Source of the DNA: Paenibacillus camelliae
Lineage (GTDB): Bacteria; Bacillota; Bacilli; Paenibacillales; Paenibacillaceae
Length of the DNA: 64,000 bases
Assembly: GCF_023715345.1 (NCBI RefSeq)
Contig: NZ_JAMBNY010000008.1
Location: 124,001 to 188,000, forward strand
Direction of reading: 5' to 3'
Both the position numbers and the translations under genes were made by a program. Position 1 is the first letter of the stretch. Every line of letters begins with the position of its first letter. Shown here piece by piece: positions 25,684-35,105 of this stretch. A model generated the notes under the pieces. It saw only the letters and a list, made by a program, of their open reading frames with translations. It searched no databases and was not told the origin of the DNA.

Positions 25684-26556
25684 ATGCTATTTCAGCAAAT
25701 CACGAACGGCCTAACGATCGGCATGATCTATGCCTTAATTGCCCTAGGCTACACAATGGTTTACGGCATTCTCAAGATCGTTAACTTTGCGCATGGTGAT
25801 ATCTATATGATAGGCAGCTTTCTAGGGCTGTTCTTTCTTAAGGAGCTGCAAGTACCATTATTTGTGGCCTTTATATTTTCTGCTGTTGTGACGGCTTTGC
25901 TTGGGATTACGATCGAACGAGCAGCTTATCGGCCACTGCGCAAGGCGGACCGAATCGTGCCTCTCATAAGCGCATTAGGAGTATCGACATTTTTGATTAG
26001 CGTTGCTCAGCTTATATGGGGAACGGAAATGCGTCCATTTCCGACAAGCTTCGGTTCCAAGACGTATGTTGTAGGCAGTGTTACAATCTCGGAAATTCAA
26101 ATTCTCATATTAGTATTATCTTGCTTACTTATGGTCGGTCTTCATCTTTTTGTGAAGAAGACAAAGATCGGGACAGCGATGCGTGCGACATCCATAAACT
26201 TAACGAATGCAGCACTGCTCGGCATTAACACGAACCGAATGATTAGCTTAGCCTTCGCAATTGGCTCTGCTTTAGCAGCATGTGCGGGTATTATGGTAGG
26301 TATTTATTACAATGCCGTTTATCCAACGATGGGCTATATGGCAGGGATTAATGCATTTACGGCGGCAGTTCTTGGCGGTATCGGAAGCATTCCTGGTGCG
26401 ATGCTTGGCGGCGTATTGCTCGGCCTTGTAGAAGCACTTGCTGGTGCATATATTTCCACTCAATATAAAAGTGTTATCTCGTTCGCTATTCTAATTATTG
26501 TGCTGCTCATTCGCCCGTCAGGTATTTTAGGTAAGAAAGAAATCAATAAGGTGTAG
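25684..26556 (+). CDS. livH: Branched-chain-type ABC permease LivH
   Basis: A 290-residue permease with about eight helices. The opening LFQQITNGLTIGMIYALIALGYTMVYGILKIVNFAHGD is near-diagnostic for LivH. The cytoplasmic coupling segment TKIGTAMRATSINLTNAALLGIN and the AAVLGGIGSIPGAMLGG loop also match. AAAGGAG lies 7 bases before the ATG. It lies about 80 bases after the binding-protein gene and one base before livM. The livH symbol refers to family; the transported compound may differ. Confidence 0.93.
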   Translation: MLFQQITNGLTIGMIYALIALGYTMVYGILKIVNFAHGDIYMIGSFLGLFFLKELQVPLFVAFIFSAVVTALLGITIERAAYRPLRKADRIVPLISALGVSTFLISVAQLIWGTEMRPFPTSFGSKTYVVGSVTISEIQILILVLSCLLMVGLHLFVKKTKIGTAMRATSINLTNAALLGINTNRMISLAFAIGSALAACAGIMVGIYYNAVYPTMGYMAGINAFTAAVLGGIGSIPGAMLGGVLLGLVEALAGAYISTQYKSVISFAILIIVLLIRPSGILGKKEINKV

Positions 26557-27525
26557 GTGATAAGCATGAATCGTAAATTATTTGTTCTCATAATCGCTGC
26601 ACTCTTATTGGCTTTACCTTTATTGCTTGGACAGGTTAGCGAATTTTGGTTGCACGTTATGATTATGATCGGGATTTTCTCGATTTTGTCGATGGGACTA
26701 AACGTCATTATCGGCTATGCAGGTCAATTTGCTCTTGGGCATGCAGCTTTTTATGGTATCGGTGCTTACACCGCTGCCCTTCTATTAATTAACTACGATC
26801 TTTCATTCTGGCTCGTATTGCCAATATCAGCGATCGTAACAGGCTTTTTTGGATTTTTGCTAGGTACACCCGTCATTAGACTTCGTGGTGATTACCTTGG
26901 GATTGTTACCCTTGGCTTTGGAGAAATTGTACGATTAATATTTGTCAATTGGGTCGATGTTACTCGCGGTCCGATGGGACTTCCAGGAATACCTGCCCCT
27001 GAGCTGTTTGGCTATTCGTTCAGTGGTAAAATTGAATTCTACTATTTAATCTTAGTGCTTGTTGTGATTACTTATTTCGTCATCAATAGAATTGTACATT
27101 CCGGGATCGGGCTCAACATGCTAACGATTCGTGAGGATGAGCGATTAGCGGCCTCGATCGGGATTAGACCGAATAAATACAAAATTATGGCGTTTACGAT
27201 TGGTGCATTTTTTGCAGGGATTGCAGGAGCATTTTGGGCAGCGTACATCTCGTATGTAAGTCCGGATGCATTTAGATATTTGGATTCCGTTAACATTCTA
27301 GCAATGGTCATTCTAGGAGGCTCAGGGAATTTGGCAGGCTCCATTCTTGGTGCTTCGATTCTAGTCGTTACACCGGAGCTGCTGCGCTATGTTAGTGAAT
27401 ACCGTATGTTGCTGCTAGGTCTTGCCATCGTTCTTATGATGATCTTTAAACCGACTGGATTTTGGGGCGAAAAGCATCGCAAGCTCAATTTCTATGGAAA
27501 GGTTCAGAAGGGTGAAGGTAAATGA
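26557..27525 (+). CDS. livM: Branched-chain-type ABC permease LivM
   Basis: A 322-residue permease. LivM signatures are [29 protein letters not shown], the loop [17 protein letters not shown], the coupling loop [10 protein letters not shown]-like segment [16 protein letters not shown], and [21 protein letters not shown]. About ten helices. The GTG at 26557 directly follows the livH stop; the ATG at 26566 with TAGGTG 6 bases before is an equally good start. It overlaps livG by four bases, so all Liv genes are translationally coupled. Confidence 0.92.
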   Translation: MISMNRKLFVLIIAALLLALPLLLGQVSEFWLHVMIMIGIFSILSMGLNVIIGYAGQFALGHAAFYGIGAYTAALLLINYDLSFWLVLPISAIVTGFFGFLLGTPVIRLRGDYLGIVTLGFGEIVRLIFVNWVDVTRGPMGLPGIPAPELFGYSFSGKIEFYYLILVLVVITYFVINRIVHSGIGLNMLTIREDERLAASIGIRPNKYKIMAFTIGAFFAGIAGAFWAAYISYVSPDAFRYLDSVNILAMVILGGSGNLAGSILGASILVVTPELLRYVSEYRMLLLGLAIVLMMIFKPTGFWGEKHRKLNFYGKVQKGEGK

Positions 27526-28298
27526 TGGAGAATGTATTGGAGCTTGAGCGGGTATCTGTTAAATTCGGTGGGCTTGTTGCGTTGAATGAAGTAGATCTTA
27601 CGGTCCGCCGTGGTGAGATTTTATCAATAATTGGCCCTAATGGTGCTGGCAAAACGACCTTGTTTAACATTATGACAGGTATTTATACGCCGACCTCAGG
27701 ACAAATTCGATATAAAAATCAATTAATTAATAAATTGAAGCCGTACAAGCGTGTCGGTCTCGGCATTGCACGTACGTTTCAAAACACAAGATTGCTGAAA
27801 AATATGACCGTGCTTGAAAATGTGCTCGTTGCGCATAAGGAAGTTAACACGGAAGGCGTGTTCGCTTCAATTCTAGCACGCTCGTCTCTGAAGCAGAAGC
27901 GTCAAGCAATCGTTCAGGAATGTATGGAAAAGCTCGAGATCGTTGGCCTCGCTGACAAGGCGGACCAGCTGGCAGGAAGCTTGCCTTATGGAGAACAACG
28001 CTTGCTGGAAATCGCACGTGCACTTGCGACTGGCTGTGAGCTGCTGCTGCTTGATGAGCCTGCAGCGGGAATGAACCAGACGGAAAAGCGCGAGCTTATT
28101 AAAAAGATCTTGCAATTATCAAAGCAATATCATATTGAAGTGCTGCTTATCGAGCATGATATTCAAATGATTATGGAAATCTCTGATCGCATTGTCGTTC
28201 TAAACTATGGTCAAAAAATAGCTGAAGGCACGCCAAGCGAAATTCAAAACGATCCGCTAGTCATTCAAGCGTATTTGGGCGGGGAGGTTGAAGCATGA
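27522..28298 (+). CDS. livG: Branched-chain-type ABC ATPase LivG
   Basis: A 258-residue ATPase. Walker [11 protein letters not shown]-loop ARTFQNTRL, the signature-region variant [16 protein letters not shown] (LivG proteins have this modified LSGGQ), Walker [13 protein letters not shown] and switch His in [10 protein letters not shown]. The C-terminus IQAYLGGE is the usual LivG ending. Overlaps livM by four bases and livF by four bases. Confidence 0.93.
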   Translation: MMENVLELERVSVKFGGLVALNEVDLTVRRGEILSIIGPNGAGKTTLFNIMTGIYTPTSGQIRYKNQLINKLKPYKRVGLGIARTFQNTRLLKNMTVLENVLVAHKEVNTEGVFASILARSSLKQKRQAIVQECMEKLEIVGLADKADQLAGSLPYGEQRLLEIARALATGCELLLLDEPAAGMNQTEKRELIKKILQLSKQYHIEVLLIEHDIQMIMEISDRIVVLNYGQKIAEGTPSEIQNDPLVIQAYLGGEVEA

Positions 28299-29026
28299 TG
28301 TCGAATCAACAAGCTATATTGGAAATCGAGCAATTGTCGGTATCCTACGATGCAATCAAAGCGGTTAAAGGAATCTCGCTTCATGTAAAGCAAGGTGAAA
28401 TCGTCGCCCTAATTGGCACGAACGGCTCTGGCAAAACGTCTACGCTGCAAAGTATTTCAGGCTTGCATAAAAATAATCAGGGCACAATCCGCTTCGAAGG
28501 CAAGGACATTACGAAGCTTGAGCCGCACAAAATCGTAGCTGCTGGCATCTCGCAAGTACCGGAAGGCCGTGGCGTGCTAGCTGATCTGACGGTGCTTGAA
28601 AATTTGTCGCTAGGTGCTTATGTACGTAAAGACAAGAAAAATATCGCACTTGATTTGCAGAGCATGTTTGAGCTATTCCCTCGGCTAGCTGAGCGTAAAA
28701 AACAGCTGGCAGGTACGATGAGTGGAGGCGAGCAGCAAATGCTTGCCATCGCTAGAGCACTGATGGCAAGACCGAAGCTATTGCTGCTTGATGAGCCATC
28801 CATGGGGCTTGCCCCGATTATCGTTAAAGAGATCTTTCAAGCGATTAAGAAGATCAACAAGGATGGAGTTTCGATTCTGCTTGTCGAGCAAAATGCCAAT
28901 ATGGCACTATCGGCTGCGGATCGTGGCTACGTGATGGAGACAGGCTCGATTGTCGTAGAGGATGTTGCTGAGAACCTGCGCAGCAATGATATTGTCAAGT
29001 CAGTTTATCTGGGGATTAGCAATTAA
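28295..29026 (+). CDS. livF: Branched-chain-type ABC ATPase LivF
   Basis: A 243-residue ATPase. Walker A GTNGSGKTS, the LivF-specific VPEGRGVLADLTVLENL, signature MSGGEQQMLAIARAL, Walker B LLLLDEPSMGLAP and the switch region LLVEQNANMALSAADRGYVMETG. It forms the second half of the ATPase pair with LivG. The next gene starts 75 bases downstream with no strong terminator between, so the hydrolases are probably in the same transcript. Confidence 0.93.
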   Translation: MMSNQQAILEIEQLSVSYDAIKAVKGISLHVKQGEIVALIGTNGSGKTSTLQSISGLHKNNQGTIRFEGKDITKLEPHKIVAAGISQVPEGRGVLADLTVLENLSLGAYVRKDKKNIALDLQSMFELFPRLAERKKQLAGTMSGGEQQMLAIARALMARPKLLLLDEPSMGLAPIIVKEIFQAIKKINKDGVSILLVEQNANMALSAADRGYVMETGSIVVEDVAENLRSNDIVKSVYLGISN

Positions 29027-29101
29027 CTTATGCGAGAAGCTGAGAGGCTTTTTGCTTTCATAGATGATAGATCTATAAACCATCCAAAGGGAGAGATTAC
29101 A

Positions 29102-29647
29102 ATGGCTAAACAAGAAGAACAAAAAATTAAACATGATGAAAGCTTGGAACCAGCATCTCCGTATACCATTATGGCAAAGCTATTTGCACATTTGAGTAAA
29201 TCAGTCGTTGATAAATTTGGTGAAGAAGGTGCTGACGCCATTCGTGAAGGTGTACGCACATTTGGTGAGGAGCGTGGCCGTGATATTGCACGTCGCGCTG
29301 CTGCTAACGGACAACCGAATGATATTATGAACTATTTGCCAAACTATGATATGGGTCGTAGTGACTTGTTCGAATATGAGACAGAATATGTGCCTAATGA
29401 AATCGAGCAAACATTTACACGCTGCCCTTTCGGCGATACATGGAAAGAAGATGGCATGGAGGAATACGGAATTCTTTACTGCCAAATGATCGACCCATCA
29501 ATAGCACGTGGCTACAATCCAAACTTCGAGGTTGTGCATGATCAATATTTGGTGAAGGATGGACAATGCCATTTTAGATTCCAAATGAAACAAAAAGAAG
29601 AGCAAGCAAACGAGTCTACAGACGAAGCAAAAGCAAAAGGTGAATAA
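29102..29647 (+). CDS. L-2-amino-thiazoline-4-carboxylate (ATC) hydrolase family protein
   Basis: A 181-residue soluble protein from the ATG at 29102 (AAAGGGAG 7 bases upstream; the frame is open from 29030). The pattern matches the ATC hydrolase family: a helical N-terminal part (LFAHLSKSVVDKFGEEGADAIREGVRTFGEERGRDIARRA), then EYETEYVPNEIEQTFTRCPFGDTWKE, and YCQMIDPSIARGYNPNFEV with conserved Cys and acidic residues. Known members open the thiazoline ring of ATC to N-carbamoyl-L-cysteine, and the family also includes proteins of unknown substrate. The C-terminus is a Glu/Lys-rich tail. The next gene, overlapping by 8 bases, encodes an N-carbamoyl-amino-acid amidohydrolase, which is the expected second step. 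Confidence 0.8.
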   Translation: MAKQEEQKIKHDESLEPASPYTIMAKLFAHLSKSVVDKFGEEGADAIREGVRTFGEERGRDIARRAAANGQPNDIMNYLPNYDMGRSDLFEYETEYVPNEIEQTFTRCPFGDTWKEDGMEEYGILYCQMIDPSIARGYNPNFEVVHDQYLVKDGQCHFRFQMKQKEEQANESTDEAKAKGE

Positions 29648-30908
29648 GCTGGTGAATAACACGATGATCGGTACAGTGAATGGTGATCGCCTATGGGCAA
29701 GGCTCATGGAGCTTGGCAGAATCGGTGAGGATGAACAGGGAGGAGTAACCCGCTTTTCCTTCACCGAGCTTGAGCGCCAAGCGAAGGAGCAAGTGGCGAG
29801 CTATATGTCAGAGGCAGGTATGCAAGTGAGAGAGGATGCTGTTGGCAACTTAATCGGTACTTACGTAGGAACGGACCCAGATGCTGCAGTCGTTATATCG
29901 GGCTCTCATATTGATACGGTATTGCATGGCGGTAAATTCGATGGCGCACTTGGTGTGCTAGCAGCGATTGAGGCCATTCATACGATGCATGAAAACAGCA
30001 TTCAACCAAAGCATACGATCGAGGTCGTTGCATTCACAGATGAAGAAGGCTCTCGGTTTGGCTTCGGTATGATCGGAAGTCGTGCATTAGCCGGCACGTT
30101 GAAGCAAGACAATTTGACACAGCGCGATGAGCAAGGTGTTACGATTGCTGAGGCGATGGAAGCTGCCGGATACGTTCCATCACAGCTTGCTTCTGCTGCG
30201 AGGAAGTCCGAGGAGATTAAAGGCTATGTCGAGCTGCATATTGAGCAAGGTAGAGTGCTTGAGCAGCTCAATCAGCCGGTAGGCCTCGTTACCGGAATAG
30301 CAGGTCCATTATGGCTGCAATTTACTTTAAATGGCCAGGCTGGTCATGCAGGTGCGACACCGATGAACATGAGGCGTGATCCTTTGGAAGCAGCAACGGC
30401 TATCTTTGATTATATTTATCGTGAAACTCGTCAATTTAAGCATGCTGTGGCAACGGTAGGCAAGCTCAGGGTGCTGCCTGGAGGAGTAAACGTCATTCCT
30501 GGTGAGGTGCAGTTTTCACTGGACCTGCGAGATATTGATGAAGCACAGCGTAACGAGCTTGAGCAGCGCATTCGTAACTTTACTGATCAAGTATGCAAGC
30601 AGCAGAGCATCGAGTATTCTATCGAGCTGCTGCAGCGTGTTCCACCTGCACCTAGCTCGCCTGAGATTATGGCAGCGATTGAGGAAGCTGCAAGGCTCAA
30701 CGGCATGGAGCTGCCGACACTAGTAAGCGGAGCAGGACATGATGGTATGCAATTTCACAGCTTATGTCCGCTCGGCATGATCTTTGTTCGCTCTAAGGAT
30801 GGCATTAGCCATAACCCTCAGGAATATAGCAGCAAAGAGGATTGTGCAGCTGGCACGCAGGTATTGTATAGCACACTGCTTCAGCTAGCGGCTGTTGAAC
30901 GTTCATAA
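29640..30908 (+). CDS. M20-family N-carbamoyl-L-amino-acid amidohydrolase (carbamoylase/allantoate amidohydrolase type)
   Basis: A 422-residue zinc/manganese-dependent amidase of the hydantoinase/carbamoylase family. Metal-site motifs: SGSHIDTV (His90), KFDGALG (Asp101), TDEEGSRF (Glu135/136), ELHIEQG and the C-terminal SHNPQE. The dimerisation/lid insert GQAGHAGATPMNMRRDP and the substrate-carboxylate residues RRDP and GAGHDGMQF are present. It removes the carbamoyl group (CO2 and NH3) from an N-carbamoyl amino acid. With the ATC hydrolase-like protein upstream, N-carbamoyl-L-cysteine is the most economical substrate; allantoate or another ureido acid cannot be excluded. The start is either GTG at 29640 or GTG at 29652. 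Confidence 0.87.
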   Translation: MNKLVNNTMIGTVNGDRLWARLMELGRIGEDEQGGVTRFSFTELERQAKEQVASYMSEAGMQVREDAVGNLIGTYVGTDPDAAVVISGSHIDTVLHGGKFDGALGVLAAIEAIHTMHENSIQPKHTIEVVAFTDEEGSRFGFGMIGSRALAGTLKQDNLTQRDEQGVTIAEAMEAAGYVPSQLASAARKSEEIKGYVELHIEQGRVLEQLNQPVGLVTGIAGPLWLQFTLNGQAGHAGATPMNMRRDPLEAATAIFDYIYRETRQFKHAVATVGKLRVLPGGVNVIPGEVQFSLDLRDIDEAQRNELEQRIRNFTDQVCKQQSIEYSIELLQRVPPAPSSPEIMAAIEEAARLNGMELPTLVSGAGHDGMQFHSLCPLGMIFVRSKDGISHNPQEYSSKEDCAAGTQVLYSTLLQLAAVERS

Positions 30909-30913
30909 TGTAC

Positions 30914-30975
30914 AAAAGCTAGACGATTACTTGGATATGGGACTGAGCCCATCCTCCAAGTAGCGTCTAGCTTTT
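30914..30975. terminator. Long bidirectional hairpin terminator
   Basis: AAAAGCTAGACG and CGTCTAGCTTTT form the outer stem, ACTTGGA and TCCAAGT continue it, and GGG/CCC closes the top. It has T on both sides and serves the Liv operon and the converging iclR gene. Confidence 0.85.
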
Positions 30976-30980
30976 CTCAT

Positions 30981-31772
30981 TTAAAGAGCGGATGTTTGCT
31001 TTTGTTTATAGCCTAGCTGTGATGAAATCTCATATGCAGCTTCTATTAGATCCTCCAATATATAGGCTTCTTTTTCCTTCATTCGATTGAGAGAGCCGAT
31101 TAAACTAATGGTAGCAACAACCTTGCCGTGTGCATCCTTAATAGGCGCTGCAAGACTATACGCATTCTCTTCGATTTCTTCATCCTCAATCCCATAGCCA
31201 ATTCGTGCGATATGCTGCAGATGCGTCATTAATTCCTCTATCGACGTAATCGTTCGACTTGTTAAAGCTTGAAAGCTGTAGTCCTGTAGAAAATAATCCA
31301 GCTCGCTAGTAGACATATGTGCTAAAAATACTTTGCCGGATGCAGAGGCATGCATCGGGAGCTTACTGCCTGCTCTTGAGCTAATAATAAAATAGTTGTT
31401 CGGTGATTCTACCTTATCAACACAGAAGATTTGCTCCTGCTGATATACATATAGATGTGATGTTTCACTGTAGGTTGTCGTTAGTTTCTTAAGATAGTTA
31501 TGTCCAATTTCCTTCAGATCAAGGCTTTGAGTAACGAGGTTGGCCTTCAATATAAACTCAAGACCAAGGCGATATTTCCCATTGTTAGGATTTTTAACGA
31601 TGTAAGAGTATGCACTCATCGTATTTATTAAGCCGTGTACGGTGCTTATATTCAATTGTAGTTTTTCACTAATTTCCGTAAGTGTCAGCTGTGTGTGCAA
31701 AGAATCAAAGCAGTTAATAATATCTAGCGCTCTTTGAACGGATTGAATCATACGAGGATTTTTGTTGTTCAA
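30981..31772 (-). CDS. IclR family transcriptional regulator
   Basis: About 263 residues. Residues about 8-70 form the winged HTH (IQSVQRALDIINCFDS, LTLTEISEKLQLNISTVHGLINTM), and residues about 80-260 form the GAF-like ligand domain with the IclR landmarks MHASASGKVFLAHM and GYGIEDEEIEENAYSLAAPI. The frame is open from an ATG at 31787, but GGAGG lies 8 bases before the TTG at 31772, which is the more likely start. It converges on the Liv/hydrolase operon and shares its terminator. IclR proteins often repress or activate adjacent catabolic genes, so it is the best candidate regulator of that operon. Confidence 0.9.
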   Translation of the reverse strand: MNNKNPRMIQSVQRALDIINCFDSLHTQLTLTEISEKLQLNISTVHGLINTMSAYSYIVKNPNNGKYRLGLEFILKANLVTQSLDLKEIGHNYLKKLTTTYSETSHLYVYQQEQIFCVDKVESPNNYFIISSRAGSKLPMHASASGKVFLAHMSTSELDYFLQDYSFQALTSRTITSIEELMTHLQHIARIGYGIEDEEIEENAYSLAAPIKDAHGKVVATISLIGSLNRMKEKEAYILEDLIEAAYEISSQLGYKQKQTSAL

Positions 31773-31996
31773 TACATTAACCTCCATTATGACTATCTTA
31801 ATACTCGTTTATAATATATAACTTATCCCATCATTAATAGGCATCTATCTTCTATTATAGCGAATAAATTCCTTTAATACATGAATTTGTAGAGTATATG
31901 CTTTATTTTTATAACATATATCGGGACACATATCACGGTAGCTGCATATCATAATTCGTAACTGAACATAGAAACACATGATATGGAGGAGATGTA

Positions 31997-32857
31997 ATGT
32001 TTTATCATATCAAGGAGCTGCAGTACGAGGCTAAACCAGAGCGTCCAGATCCGATCTTTGCGCGTAAGCTGCAAGAGGTGCTAGGTGGTCAATTCGGGGA
32101 AATATCTGTAGCAATGCAATATTTGTTCCAAGGCTGGAACATGAGAGGTCCTGAAAACAAATATAAGGATCTACTGATGGATACAGCAACAGAGGAAATT
32201 GGTCATGTTGAAATGCTTGCAACGATGATTGCTAGATTGCTTGATGATGCACCCATTGGTGATGTGGAAAATGCTGCGAAGGATCCGGTCGTTGGTGCGA
32301 TTCTTGGTGGAATGAATCCACAGCATGTCATTGTATCAGGCTTAGGTGCGATGCCTGCAGATAGCAATGGATATCCGTGGAATGGTAAATATATTATTGC
32401 GAGCGGTAACCTGCTGGCAGACTTAAGAATGAATGTAACGGCAGAGTCTCAAGGTCGTCTTCAAGTTGCTCGTCTATATAATGAGACCAATGACCGCGGC
32501 GTAAGAGATATGCTTGCGTTCCTATTGGCTCGTGATACGATGCATCAGAATCAATGGATTGCAGCGATTAGAGAACTTGAAGAAAAAGAAGGCATTGTCG
32601 TACCAAGCACATTCCCAAGAAAGCTAGAGAAACAAGAGGTTTCCCATACGCTGTTTAATTTCTCCAGAGGAGAAGAAAGCGCAACAGGGCCTTGGGCAAG
32701 TGGACCGAGCGTGGATGGCTGCGGAACGTTTAACTACGTAAATGCACCTCAGCCTGCAGCACCTGCACCAGTGCTGAAACCAGCTCCGCCATATACGTAT
32801 GACACGCTGCCTCAGGTGCTTACTGGCAAAGGACCATTTATCGATCCTTGTCAATAA
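31997..32857 (+). CDS. Manganese catalase
   Basis: A 286-residue non-haem catalase that converts hydrogen peroxide to water and oxygen with a dimanganese centre. All expected ligands are visible: Glu35 (GQFGEISVAM), Glu67 and His70 (EEIGHVEM), Glu150 (TAESQG) and His183 (DTMHQNQW). The C-terminal Pro-rich tail (QPAAPAPVLKPAPP, then LTGKGPFIDPC) is common in Bacillus spore-coat relatives such as YdbD/CotJC-type proteins. GGAGGAG lies 7 bases before the ATG. It is a single gene. Confidence 0.95.
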   Translation: MFYHIKELQYEAKPERPDPIFARKLQEVLGGQFGEISVAMQYLFQGWNMRGPENKYKDLLMDTATEEIGHVEMLATMIARLLDDAPIGDVENAAKDPVVGAILGGMNPQHVIVSGLGAMPADSNGYPWNGKYIIASGNLLADLRMNVTAESQGRLQVARLYNETNDRGVRDMLAFLLARDTMHQNQWIAAIRELEEKEGIVVPSTFPRKLEKQEVSHTLFNFSRGEESATGPWASGPSVDGCGTFNYVNAPQPAAPAPVLKPAPPYTYDTLPQVLTGKGPFIDPCQ

Positions 32858-33036
32858 GTCTTGGCATTAGGGTTTGCTTATGCTTGCCCTAATCCAGCTG
32901 GACAAGCCTAGTAAACTTAATCCATGAATGAATAATGAAATAGATTAGGCGCAACGAAACGTAACATTGATGTTATACTCAGTTGATAGACGTATTACTA
33001 CATAACATGAATAATGAAATAGGAGGTATGAAAAAT

Positions 33037-33471
33037 ATGATTAGTGAGAACTTAAAAAATTTGCGATTAAGGAATAAGCTTACGCAGGAGCAGGTTGCAG
33101 AACAAATACAGGTGTCGAGACAGGCGGTAGCCAAATGGGAAAAGGGAGAATCTGTCCCTGACTTAACAAGTAGCATTGCACTAGCAAATTTATTTCAAGT
33201 GACGTTAGATAATTTAGTTCATTATGAGGATGAGGGACTAGGATTGGATCTTCCACCGAAAGGAAAGCATTTCTTCGGAACAGTGAAGCTCGGAGAACGT
33301 GGACAGATCGTTATTCCTAAAAAAGCACGCGAGCTGTTTCACCTGCAGCAGGGAGATCGATTGATTATTGTAGGTGATGAAGAAAGAGGATTAGCCATCG
33401 TTCCTGAGGAACAAATGTCGCAATTTTTCTCACTTGTAAAAACTCCACTAGATCCACCATCCGATTCATAG
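33037..33471 (+). CDS. XRE-HTH / AbrB-like fused regulator
   Basis: A 144-residue protein from the ATG at 33037 (GGAGG 10 bases before; open frame from 32983). Residues about 3-62 form an XRE-type HTH (LRLRNKLTQEQVAEQIQVSRQAVAKWEKGES). Residues about 80-125 form a SpoVT/AbrB swapped-hairpin domain (TVKLGERGQIVIPKKARELFHLQQGDRLIIVGDEE). Two DNA-binding folds in one small protein are notable. It lies 27 bases before an ABC ATPase gene and permease in the same direction, which it probably controls. Confidence 0.88.
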   Translation: MISENLKNLRLRNKLTQEQVAEQIQVSRQAVAKWEKGESVPDLTSSIALANLFQVTLDNLVHYEDEGLGLDLPPKGKHFFGTVKLGERGQIVIPKKARELFHLQQGDRLIIVGDEERGLAIVPEEQMSQFFSLVKTPLDPPSDS

Positions 33472-33498
33472 CATAGTTCAGATAGGGGAGAATCAACA

Positions 33499-34233
33499 AT
33501 GAATTCATCAATTGAAATCAAGCAATTAACGAAGCAATATGGTGCGAAGGTGGCTGTAGATCGTATAACGATCAATATTGCTGACGGAGAGTTATTTGCT
33601 TTACTTGGTATGAATGGCGCAGGTAAAACAACGTTAATAAATATGCTGTCCACGATAACACAGCCTACGAGTGGTGATGCTCTGTTGAATGGAAAAAGCA
33701 TTGTCACCGAAGCTGATCAAGTAAAAAAATTCATCGCTGTATCTCCACAGGAAACAGCCATTGCACCGAATTTGACGGTACGTGAAAATTTAGAGCTAAT
33801 GGCAGGCTTATATGGCTTTGATAAGCAGACGGTTAAGCAAAAGACCGATCAAATGATTCAGCGATTCTCATTGCAACCATATGAAAAATCAAAAAGCAAG
33901 ACATTGTCAGGTGGCTGGAAACGGAAGCTCAGTATCGCTATGGCATTGATTAGTGATCCAAAGATCCTTTTTCTAGATGAGCCAACCTTAGGCTTGGATG
34001 TGCTTGCTAGAAGAGAGCTGTGGGCAGTAATTGAAAAGCTAAAGGAAAAAACGACGATCATCCTAACGACGCATTATTTAGAGGAAGCAGAGAGCTTGTC
34101 TGATCGGATTTGCATTATGCAAGATGGTCGCATTAAAGCAATTGGCACCGTCTCCCAGCTAAATGAGCAGGCAGGCACATCTAAGTTCGAGGATACCTTT
34201 ATTAAGCTAGTTGAGGATGGTGGACAACAATGA
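33499..34233 (+). CDS. ABC exporter ATP-binding protein
   Basis: A 244-residue ATPase with Walker A GMNGAGKTT, Q-loop AVSPQETAI, the variant signature LSGGWKRKLSIAMAL, Walker B ILFLDEPTLGLD and switch His in LTTHYLEEAE. It belongs to the DrrA/CcmA-like branch that pairs with ABC-2 permeases. Four-base overlap with the next gene (a permease) and location after the XRE-AbrB regulator point to one three-gene operon for export or self-protection. Confidence 0.92.
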   Translation: MNSSIEIKQLTKQYGAKVAVDRITINIADGELFALLGMNGAGKTTLINMLSTITQPTSGDALLNGKSIVTEADQVKKFIAVSPQETAIAPNLTVRENLELMAGLYGFDKQTVKQKTDQMIQRFSLQPYEKSKSKTLSGGWKRKLSIAMALISDPKILFLDEPTLGLDVLARRELWAVIEKLKEKTTIILTTHYLEEAESLSDRICIMQDGRIKAIGTVSQLNEQAGTSKFEDTFIKLVEDGGQQ

Positions 34234-34961
34234 AGATGACGATATTTGCTAAACGTACAACAAAAGAGATTATACGCGACCCATTAGCAGTATTATTTGG
34301 AATAGGCTTTCCAGTTGTTTTGCTGCTGCTGCTATCAGCGATCAATCGGAATATACCCAATGATTTGTTTAATATCGAGCGATTAACGCCTGGTGTCGCT
34401 GTTTTCGGATTATCGTTCATGTCGCTGTTTTCTGCACAGCTTATTGCTAAGGACAGAGCAAGTTCCTTCTTAACAAGATTATTTACGACACCGATGATAG
34501 CAGCAGATTATATATTAGGCTATGCTCTTCCACTTGTACCAATTGCGCTGGCGCAAGGGATAGTGTGCTATGCTGTCGCTTTCTTGCTTGGCATGAAGTT
34601 TTCGTTGTCGATTGTGGTTGCCCTTATCATGCTCATTCCCATATCCTTCATCTTTATTGGAATCGGTCTGTTGTGCGGGACTGTGTTTAGTGAGAAGGCG
34701 GCTACAGCGATATGTGGTGCATTGCTGACGAATTTAACTGCTTGGCTATCAGGTACATGGTTCGATCTTAATTTGGTTGGCGGCGCATTCAAGGCGGTTG
34801 CTTATGTTTTACCTTTCGTGCATGCGGTAGATATGGGCAAAGCTGCTGCGATAGGTGCTTATGCTGACATGCTTCCTCATCTGTGGTGGGTGCTTGCGTA
34901 TGGCGCTGCCCTAGTAGTGATCGCTGTCGCAACATTTAGACGAGGTATGAAGATTAGTTAA
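34230..34961 (+). CDS. ABC-2 type exporter permease
   Basis: A 243-residue membrane protein with about six helices. The cytoplasmic start RTTKEIIRDPLAVLFGIGFPVVLLLLL, the DRASSFLTRLFTTPMIAADYILGYA segment and the glycine-rich central helices are the normal ABC-2 (DrrB-like) plan. The start overlaps the ATPase stop. No substrate can be named. Confidence 0.9.
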   Translation: MKMTIFAKRTTKEIIRDPLAVLFGIGFPVVLLLLLSAINRNIPNDLFNIERLTPGVAVFGLSFMSLFSAQLIAKDRASSFLTRLFTTPMIAADYILGYALPLVPIALAQGIVCYAVAFLLGMKFSLSIVVALIMLIPISFIFIGIGLLCGTVFSEKAATAICGALLTNLTAWLSGTWFDLNLVGGAFKAVAYVLPFVHAVDMGKAAAIGAYADMLPHLWWVLAYGAALVVIAVATFRRGMKIS

Positions 34962-35054
34962 TGGGACATCATGAATATATGTTAATACATGTAACTGTAG
35001 AGTGTTTTGTAAGTATTCAACTTAAAATTATTGATTGTAGCTGCAACAATTTTA

Positions 35055-35098
35055 ACTGTTATGTCGTAAGTAACAGTGAAGTTAGACATAACAGGAGG
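35055..35098 (+). promoter_or_regulatory. Two overlapping inverted repeats ending at the ribosome site
   Basis: ACTGTTA (35055-35061) can pair with TAACAGT (35071-35077). GTTATGTC (35058-35065) can pair with GACATAAC (35085-35092), which directly touches the AGGAGG site (35093-35098). The two pairings share GTTA and exclude each other. They may be alternate leader structures or two overlapping operators. Confidence 0.45.
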
Positions 35099-35105
35099 CA
35101 TACAT

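Noticed and set aside
32867-32894. Terminator after manganese catalase
   Set aside because: ATTAGGG and CCCTAAT form a stem but no T-run follows; left out as too weak.
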